From positions 4,898,001 to 4,962,000 of the forward strand of contig OZ245940.1 of the NCBI GenBank assembly GCA_965230045.1: 64,000 nt of DNA. The letters run 5' to 3'. Both the position numbers and the translations under genes were made by a program. Below are positions 59,001 to 64,000 of this stretch, piece after piece. Each line of letters begins with the position of its first letter. Position 1 is the stretch's first letter. Source of the DNA: G963662905 sp965230045 (GTDB lineage: Bacteria; Bacteroidota; Bacteroidia; Bacteroidales; WRLA01). Below the pieces are notes generated by a model. That model ran no database searches. It was given only the letters and a program-made list of their open reading frames with translations, and was not told the origin of the DNA.

Positions 59001-61913
59001 GAAAAGCGGACTTTCAGCTGTATAGGCAGCGTCTCCAAGATTAGCTTCATAGTCGCCCTCCAGTGTGCCTAATCCGCTAATATCTGTTCCCAGTACATTG
59101 CTGCCGCTTGCTGCGGATGAGGGGTCAGGATTGCCATTGCTGCCCCCTTTTCCCTGAGGAGCCCCGCGCTCGAATTCACCCGTGAGGATCCATCCTTTAT
59201 CCGTTTCAAAGTCATCTTCCCAGGGTAAATTGTAAATATTAACTACCGTGATGTGATTGCTTTTGCTTTCCATGTCATTGCCTGAAGAATTGCTTGCAGT
59301 AAGACTGATGGTATATGTGCCTACAGCATCAAAAGTAAGTTGTGGGTTTTGTGAGGTAGAAGATGTGCCGTTTTTATAGGTAACGGTAGAAGGATTAATG
59401 CTCCAGCTCCAGGATGTTGGGAAATTTTCTGACTGATCAAGTAACTGAACAATGTCGTTTGTGGTGGCCTGGCTAACATTGGATGAAAATTCAGCGACAG
59501 GGGCACTACCCCCGGAACTGCCAATAACATTTATGTCGTCGATGCATATTCCGTATCCCCCCAGGGCATGCCCTTCAAAAGCAATAAAATACGTTGATGA
59601 AAGCGAAGGAAGGCTCAGTGTTTCCTGCTTCCATTCAGGAGTGGCATCACTAAAGGTGTGAAGCAGTGTCCAGCTACCTGCTGCGGATGTTTTGTAGTAT
59701 ATTTTGAGCTGATCCTGATCTCCCAGCCAAACATCCTGAGTGTGCCAGAAATTCAAATAGGCAGACGATTGTCCGGAAAGGTCGAATTCGGGCAAAACGA
59801 GTTTGCGTACTCCGGCAGATTCATCATAATTTTTTTTGAATAAAGCATTAAAAGAGCCTCCATGTGCATTGGCAGGATTGGTGCCCCGATTTCCTTTACG
59901 ATGTTGCCAAACGAGGCTGCCGGAAACATTTTCTTCACTGATGCACATGGGTAAACCGGCATGTTGTTCAAAATCTTCATAATAGGGGAATGTGTTGATT
60001 TTACAGTCCTCAACAGTTATGTATGCGCTCCGGCTTAGAGTATTATTGCTGCCGTTTTTTCCTACGGTTAAAGAGATAGAGTATGTGCCGCTCTGGGCAA
60101 AGAGAACCTCCGGGTTTTGTGATGCAGAATTGCTGCCATTAGTGTAGCTTACTCCGGTAGATGGACTAACACTCCAGCTCCAACTCGTAGGGTTTCCTGT
60201 GGAAATATCAGTAAATGAAACACTGGTGTTGTTTTTGATTTTTTGGTTGTCTGCATAGAAATCAGCCAAAAGCTCTTCTGAGCCTACCTGAAAGGCTGCA
60301 ATTTTTGTATATCTGTAGCCATTGACATATTGAGTGGTGAACCAGAAAGTTTCATCATTTTTTGGATCAACGCTCATGCTGGCATAGTCTCCCCAGCGCG
60401 TAACATTTAGCTGAGAAGAGCCTCCGCTATATAAAGTGCTTTCCGTAATATCTAGTGTTCCTGATGCACGGGCGTGTTCGGCAGCAGACTGGCCGCAAAG
60501 CCTTATTCCGGGATATAAAGTTGGGCTGGTAATGGAATATCCCAAAGCGATTTCTTCATTGGCATTCATACTGATGCTGCCCAACCATCGCGAATGGGTG
60601 TCGGGGGCATAGGTCCCTTGCTGCCGGATACTCCATCCACTGCCTGAGTTTCTGAGTTCATACCATCTGATTCCGGCATGGTTGTTGGCACCAACTTTTA
60701 CACTGTGGCAGCAAACAATACTTTGGTGTGTGCCAAAATTTCTGTACTGTGGTTTATTCATCAGGACTTCACATACCGCATCCAGATGGTGGATATGCGA
60801 ATCGTCGCCTGGCTGCACAATGTTTGCATTGGTGGATCCAAAATCGGAGTCGAAAGCTGCAACGTTTAATTGGCTGGTGCGGGTAAAAGTAGAATTTGCG
60901 GGTGTACTCCAGTCAACATCAAGTTCAAACATCCAAAGTTGGTCGTTGCTGCCAGCCGACCATGCATCATCATTAAAACACAGGAAAATACCAGGACTGT
61001 TTACCGGAGCGAATGTGCCGTCGTTGTCAACGGGTGGCGCAATCATAAATCCGTTTCCGTTTGGACGGTTTGGATTGTCGAAGGATATGCATTGCGCACT
61101 TTGTCCCAGGAGCATTTTATCTCTTTCCAGCACATAAATATCATCTCCGGTAAGTGTATTGGTGGCCATATAGTAGCCGTCTCGCCACACTCCGATTTTT
61201 TCGTAATCCGGAAAACCGTTCATTGGGAATGAATACTGATGCCAGCGCCCTGTCGGGTCAGAGGTTTGTGATATGGCAAAAAGCATTCTGTAATTATTGG
61301 GATCGCAAACCGAAAACTCGGCAACCAGCCAGCGTTCGGCCTGTTCGTCATAGAGAACAATAGGATCGCCGCTATTGCAGTCTGCACCGGAAACATTTCC
61401 AAACATGGTGTTTAAAGGAAAAGGGCCTACTACAGAATTTCCTGATTTATCAAAAATTTCATAAGTGAGGTTTATGGTTTGGAAATAGTAGTCTTTCCCG
61501 ATATCCCCATTCGCATCCGGAGGATATGCTGAGGTCCAGCCACCTTCAAAATTGCTGATTTGAGAAATACTGCCGGAACGCAAATGGCTGTTTTGCCAAA
61601 CCGGGTCAGTTCCTTTGGGAAGGGCATTTGCCGCATTCGGATATCTGCGGGTTTTGTCCACATCCTCATGCTCTTCATAATCACGGTCTTTGTCTTTCAT
61701 CCTGAGAGCAAGCTTCTCTTCAGCATTAAGTGGCGGAAGCTCTTTCAATGCTGGGCTGAGGCCATAATAAGTGCCTGTGCTTATTGTTCCGGGTCTTACG
61801 GTTTCCTGCGCCTTTGTTTTTATTCCGTTGATCAGGATCAGGCAAAAAATCAGGATACTTGACCTCCTGAGGATGTTAAATAAAGTTGTTAGTGTTGCGT
61901 CTAAAATTTTCAT
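56001..61913 (-). CDS. Giant T9SS-exported multidomain surface protein
   Basis: A 1970-residue secreted protein. The signal helix is near residues 20-36 (ILIFCLILINGIKTKA). Domains in rough order: an N-terminal module (about 90-520, PDANGDIGKDYYFQTINLTY), a PKD repeat (ADFYADN...SWSWSV), a MAM/jelly-roll module (YYEDFEQHAG...GICIDDINV), a second PKD repeat (VAEFSSN), more MAM-like modules (WEDDFETDKG, WNIDDFSIYG), a GEVEDYKLKI-ending module (GEVEDY motif), fibronectin III (SVQLSWTENG), another jelly-roll (YHESFEVNN) and a C-terminal type A sorting tail (ISVYSSNGQCIYSQ... GLYIVRIDYG). It is likely an adhesin or processed surface enzyme. ATG 61913 is chosen; 61940 would be a TTG. Confidence 0.88.
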   Translation of the reverse strand: MKILDATLTTLFNILRRSSILIFCLILINGIKTKAQETVRPGTISTGTYYGLSPALKELPPLNAEEKLALRMKDKDRDYEEHEDVDKTRRYPNAANALPKGTDPVWQNSHLRSGSISQISNFEGGWTSAYPPDANGDIGKDYYFQTINLTYEIFDKSGNSVVGPFPLNTMFGNVSGADCNSGDPIVLYDEQAERWLVAEFSVCDPNNYRMLFAISQTSDPTGRWHQYSFPMNGFPDYEKIGVWRDGYYMATNTLTGDDIYVLERDKMLLGQSAQCISFDNPNRPNGNGFMIAPPVDNDGTFAPVNSPGIFLCFNDDAWSAGSNDQLWMFELDVDWSTPANSTFTRTSQLNVAAFDSDFGSTNANIVQPGDDSHIHHLDAVCEVLMNKPQYRNFGTHQSIVCCHSVKVGANNHAGIRWYELRNSGSGWSIRQQGTYAPDTHSRWLGSISMNANEEIALGYSITSPTLYPGIRLCGQSAAEHARASGTLDITESTLYSGGSSQLNVTRWGDYASMSVDPKNDETFWFTTQYVNGYRYTKIAAFQVGSEELLADFYADNQKIKNNTSVSFTDISTGNPTSWSWSVSPSTGVSYTNGSNSASQNPEVLFAQSGTYSISLTVGKNGSNNTLSRSAYITVEDCKINTFPYYEDFEQHAGLPMCISEENVSGSLVWQHRKGNRGTNPANAHGGSFNALFKKNYDESAGVRKLVLPEFDLSGQSSAYLNFWHTQDVWLGDQDQLKIYYKTSAAGSWTLLHTFSDATPEWKQETLSLPSLSSTYFIAFEGHALGGYGICIDDINVIGSSGGSAPVAEFSSNVSQATTNDIVQLLDQSENFPTSWSWSINPSTVTYKNGTSSTSQNPQLTFDAVGTYTISLTASNSSGNDMESKSNHITVVNIYNLPWEDDFETDKGWILTGEFERGAPQGKGGSNGNPDPSSAASGSNVLGTDISGLGTLEGDYEANLGDAAYTAESPLFDCSAYQNVTLSFKRWLNIESYDVAKIEGSTNEGASWSELWASPSGWGASNTTDNAWSDINLDVSWMAANESKFKIRFTIGSTDYSDQFSGWNIDDFSIYGTLNYCDAMGMPDVGYIKQVDIGSIHKSSGSSGYSVYTNIQTTLYQGQENVSLSITNGDSETSDDLAAWVDWNADGDFTDAGEQIICSVDAGGQGTFTFDVPTGATIGETIMRIRVKNAGSDCGQPCGDTPKGEVEDYKLKITAPSSCPPPFLNPISNNFGTSVQLSWTENGSATQWDIELREGTETFTGIPTQSNISSNPYTYTGLSANTWYKYYVRSSCGSGQYSSWEGPAEFNTGAAPVTSYPYHESFEVNNPPTGWATEIVSGDNWNGYWYSYTDTWPSGGGVADGTYLIYFNGASLNEETYGRYATQWFDLSSMTNTVMSFQMYHDNGNADKNTEGIKLQVSTDGNNWTDIGTQEARYSSANGWTKHTADLSAYDGEMIMIAFLFHSETGKNIHMDDVRIHNSAPATANWTGGAGTNDWFNTSNWSTSDIPYPVTEVTLPAGLSKYPTLDKVGPRCKSIILQSGASGDASLLGQNYLRSEEDAVVQRYVDKGRWNGISSPVSGSTVGNIFYNGNPQVWLLEYDESTGNYSYITDTQESLGDMKGWFYWIDLNASAQSLNFEGSLRTSETGRDNNLQRSASGSSYGWNLVGNPFPSAIDWEAASGWTKTSVNPTIYINKPNGWASYNATTHTGNNGGTRYIASGQAFYVETTDNGGPYPENASLKMTTAVQVHNGVDYLKEREAGKKLIRLSLEFNGKTHETTLQNIQGAHIGFDEDLDARYLSHMDETYPQIFSFSGDEHFSINSMPLDASSAQIKALFPEKGLAKIHLKENPGFDFVRIIDPKTGTECSLIDSIYHFSNNESDEFLLVFGNTNNSDEVLIPEPEILISDHSLTLWFPLESVKVQEISVYSSNGQCIYSQSNISQHHTVSLQTSGLYIVRIDYGNNFSFHKILIP

Positions 61914-61975
61914 ATGATTTGATTTGCGTTTTCGTTGCAATGTTATCCCGAGAAATCGCTAGAGCCAAATATTTG

Positions 61976-62039
61976 AGGTATGAACCAGGTATGTTGCCGA
62001 TAAAAATCAGGTATGTTTAAGGTATGTTTTTGAGGTGTT
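61976..62039. promoter_or_regulatory. AGGTATG direct-repeat array between divergent genes
   Basis: AGGTATG at 61976, 61987, 62009 and 62020, plus a degenerate AGGTGTT at 62033. The steps are 11, 22, 11 and 13 bases, i.e. helix-phased on one face. It lies just upstream of the adhesin promoter region (minus) and in the leader region before the TPR/HTH regulator gene (plus). A likely operator for a protein that binds direct repeats. Confidence 0.6.
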
Positions 62040-62129
62040 TTCAATTTGTAAAATGTTTATATACAGATATTTATAGTTTTGTTGTGTTTTAATGTTGGTG
62101 GGGTGTCTTTTTTAATGCAGGTATATTTA

Positions 62130-62137
62130 TATATTTG
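62130..62137 (+). promoter_or_regulatory. -7 element of the TPR/HTH regulator gene
   Basis: TATATTTG matches TAnnTTTG, 58 bases before ATG 62195. A second candidate, TAGTTTTG, is at 62074-62081. The TTG half is weak for both. A good Shine-Dalgarno (AAAGGAG) precedes the ATG. Confidence 0.4.
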
Positions 62138-62194
62138 TCATTGCACCAGCGAAGAAAAATCGATTATTAATAAGTATTTCTGAAAGGAGTTAAG

Positions 62195-64000
62195 ATGAAA
62201 CAAGGGCGATATTGTTTTTTTGTGTTTGTTTGTTTATTTCTATTCTGGAAAATTTCTTGTGCCAATAGCGCAGACAGTACATTACAAATGCTGTATTCCG
62301 GGGCAGTTGCTGACTCTGTTAAAGTTGAACTGGCCATTGATGCATCATGGAACCTGATGTATTCCGATCCGGACTCCTCATGCCGGCTTGCTGAATTTGC
62401 TATGAAACTTGCGAAAGAAATGGATGACCCGGCTTCAGTTCCGGATGCATTCAATGCTATGGGGGTAGCTATGATTGTGGCCTCGAACTATGAAAAAGCC
62501 AGGCTGTATCTGCAAAATGGGCTCAAGGCTTTGGAAGAAGCCAGAGAAAAGCTTAAACCCCTGGGATCAAAGCTTGAATTCAGGTTAAACAAGCGGGAAT
62601 CTGGGCTTCTGACGAATCTGGGAAATGTTTGTTATCATACATCAGATTATCATGAGGCCATTGATATTTACCTAAAAGCAGTACGGATTACAGAGAAAAT
62701 TAATGATCCATACCGCAAAGCTGTAATCCTCAGTAGTATCGGAAGTTCATACAATGAATTGAAGAAGTTTGACCTTTGTCTTCAATATCAGATGGAATCC
62801 TACGAAAATGCAAAGGAATCGGGTGATAGTTCCATTATTGCCAACACACTAAGTAATATCGGAACCACCTATTTCCTGATGAACGATATTCCGATGGCAA
62901 AAAAATATACCTTGAAAGCATTACGGTTTTACGAATTATTGGGGCATGATTTTTTTCTTCCAACGGTTTACCTGAATATTGCTCAGGATTATATCCGTGA
63001 AGAACAATTTGATTCGGCGAATTATTATCTGGAAAAAACCAGCTTGCTGATACAGCAATATCCGGAAGAAGAATCTGAAGTATTTTACCATTATTTGAAG
63101 GGGCAGTATGAGAAATATAAAAAGCACTACCGTCTGGCCGTTGATCAGTTGAAAAAGGCTTATGAGATGTCGCTTTCATTCGACAGGAATAAGTATAAAC
63201 TCTATAGCAGTATTGAGCTACAGGAAATGTATGCCGCACTTGAGGAGTATGATAGCGCCTACCGGTATCTTTTAATCAGTAAAAGTATAAATGATAGTTT
63301 ATTTGACGTGGAAAGTGATCGAAGGATGGCGGAGATGGAAGTGCAGTATCAGGTGGAGAAGCGTGAGTTGCAGATTGAGAATCTGGAGAAACAAAACCTT
63401 TATGAAAAAAAACTGAGATTGATGTTAATTGCACTTTTGGTGGTGCTTTTCTTGTCTGCAACGATTATTATTATTTCATTCAGGTTGAGGCGGAAGAAAA
63501 CAAGGCAGCTGCATGAAGCGGAGAAAAAGCTGATGACTGCCGAATTGGAAAGAAATGAAATACAAAGGCAAAAGCTTCATGAAGATATCGAACATAAAAC
63601 ACGCCAGTTAACTACCCATGCACTCAATATGATGCAGAAAAATAAATTGCTGCAGGAGGTAAACTCCAGTATCGTTGATATCATTAAAAATCCTGAGGCT
63701 GGTTTGGAAGAAAATTTCAGGATATTGAAGCGCCAAATAAATAAAAGCATTAAAGCCGACGACGATTGGGAAGTTTTTAAAATGTATTTTGAGCAAATTA
63801 ACACTACTTTTTTCGAACGCCTTCGTGAAATTAACCCGGAGCTTACCAAATATGATATGCGTTTGGCAGCGCTCATCAAGCTCAACCTGAATATCAAAGA
63901 ATCGGCAGCGGTTCTGAATTTATCGCCAAACAGTATAAAAAGTGCACGCTATAAACTCCGAAAACGTTTGGATATGGATCCCGAAGAGGATTTGTATGAG
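62195..64000 (+). CDS. TPR-repeat membrane regulator with C-terminal HTH (cut by right edge)
   Basis: 602 codons are visible and the frame is open at the window edge. A signal-type N-terminus (FFVFVCLFLFWKISC) is followed by about six TPR units (about 30-390; NAMGVAMIVASNYEKARLYL, TNLGNVCYHTSDYHEAIDIY, SSIGSSYNELKKF, NIGTTYFLMNDIPMAKKY), a short coiled coil, one membrane helix (about 411-430, LMLIALLVVLFLSATIIII), a cytoplasmic coiled coil and a LuxR-like HTH (YDMRLAALIKLNLN...LSPNSIKSARYKLRKRL). This is a one-component sensor type common in Bacteroidota: the periplasmic TPR part senses or binds a partner and the HTH binds DNA. Divergent from the adhesin operon, which it may control through the AGGTATG array (inference). 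Start supported by AAAGGAG. Confidence 0.85.
   Translation, partial: MKQGRYCFFVFVCLFLFWKISCANSADSTLQMLYSGAVADSVKVELAIDASWNLMYSDPDSSCRLAEFAMKLAKEMDDPASVPDAFNAMGVAMIVASNYEKARLYLQNGLKALEEAREKLKPLGSKLEFRLNKRESGLLTNLGNVCYHTSDYHEAIDIYLKAVRITEKINDPYRKAVILSSIGSSYNELKKFDLCLQYQMESYENAKESGDSSIIANTLSNIGTTYFLMNDIPMAKKYTLKALRFYELLGHDFFLPTVYLNIAQDYIREEQFDSANYYLEKTSLLIQQYPEEESEVFYHYLKGQYEKYKKHYRLAVDQLKKAYEMSLSFDRNKYKLYSSIELQEMYAALEEYDSAYRYLLISKSINDSLFDVESDRRMAEMEVQYQVEKRELQIENLEKQNLYEKKLRLMLIALLVVLFLSATIIIISFRLRRKKTRQLHEAEKKLMTAELERNEIQRQKLHEDIEHKTRQLTTHALNMMQKNKLLQEVNSSIVDIIKNPEAGLEENFRILKRQINKSIKADDDWEVFKMYFEQINTTFFERLREINPELTKYDMRLAALIKLNLNIKESAAVLNLSPNSIKSARYKLRKRLDMDPEEDLYE

Noticed and set aside
1..64000. 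tRNA, rRNA or prophage genes
   Set aside because: No CCA-stem cloverleaf, rRNA-like stretch, integrase, or phage structural gene was recognised in the window.

Overview
The window looks like a stretch of a Bacteroidota chromosome (class Bacteroidia is likely; I cannot resolve genus). Evidence: promoters of the Bacteroidota type (TTG, about 19 bases, TAnnTTTG; best at 2414-2443 and 43411-43440), few strong Shine-Dalgarno sites, a type IX secretion C-terminal sorting tail on a 1970-residue surface protein, an LruC-domain lipoprotein, a Bacteroidota-type membrane pyrophosphatase and TPR-plus-HTH regulators. I found no rRNA or tRNA genes.

Layout. 1-4537: a lipid/glycan gene group cut by the left edge (family 2 glycosyltransferase, SDR, KAS III on the minus strand; a divergent acyl-AMP ligase with fused carrier domain on the plus strand), followed by what looks like a one-spacer CRISPR relic. 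4808-9795: nucleoside transporter, BFN/UVR-domain nuclease-like protein, membrane pyrophosphatase. 9796-10419: palindromic repeats. 10420-15887: C1 peptidase, an AbiEi/AbiEii toxin-antitoxin pair, an AAA/DUF4143 ATPase behind TTGCACA palindromes, and an SMP-30 lipoprotein. 16101-34021: a large block of same-strand genes for branched-chain acyl-CoA and butanoate metabolism. 34094-36127: LruC lipoprotein with a C8 tract between SD and start. 36456-41253: TolC/HlyD/two ABC-2 permeases without an ATPase. 41239-43262: Kdo transferase and an outer-membrane-type protein. 43473-50521: surface-sugar genes (UDP-diacetamido-glucuronate pathway, GalE, RmlB, CpsB phosphatase). 50522-51237: nested transposon-like repeats. 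51238-55312: TerB-like protein, flavodoxin, fructosamine kinase, ECF sigma factor with a putative anti-sigma, ArgR with its own ARG-box pair. 55481-64000: a three-gene overlapping operon for a giant secreted protein plus two small proteins, divergent from a TPR/HTH regulator, with an array of AGGTATG direct repeats between them.

How the main block works together: IcmF interconverts isobutyryl-CoA and butyryl-CoA (valine side). MccB/LiuC/MccA/HMG-CoA lyase take 3-methylcrotonyl-CoA (leucine side) to acetyl-CoA and acetoacetate. ScoAB activates acetoacetate. Acyl-CoA dehydrogenase, crotonase, 3-hydroxyacyl-CoA dehydrogenase and thiolase link butyryl-CoA with acetyl-CoA, and butyrate kinase could conserve energy as ATP. 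No phosphotransbutyrylase or branched-chain oxoacid dehydrogenase is in the window.

The strongest non-gene signals are: (i) a MITE-like element with terminal inverted repeats and exact 4-base target duplications (TTAG, ATAA, TTAA), with one copy apparently inserted into another; (ii) a second, fully palindromic repeat family at 10065-10363 and 53340-53568; (iii) an ARG-box pair upstream of argR; (iv) two identical 20-base TTGCACA palindromes, one overlapping a start codon; (v) the AGGTATG array at 61976-62039.
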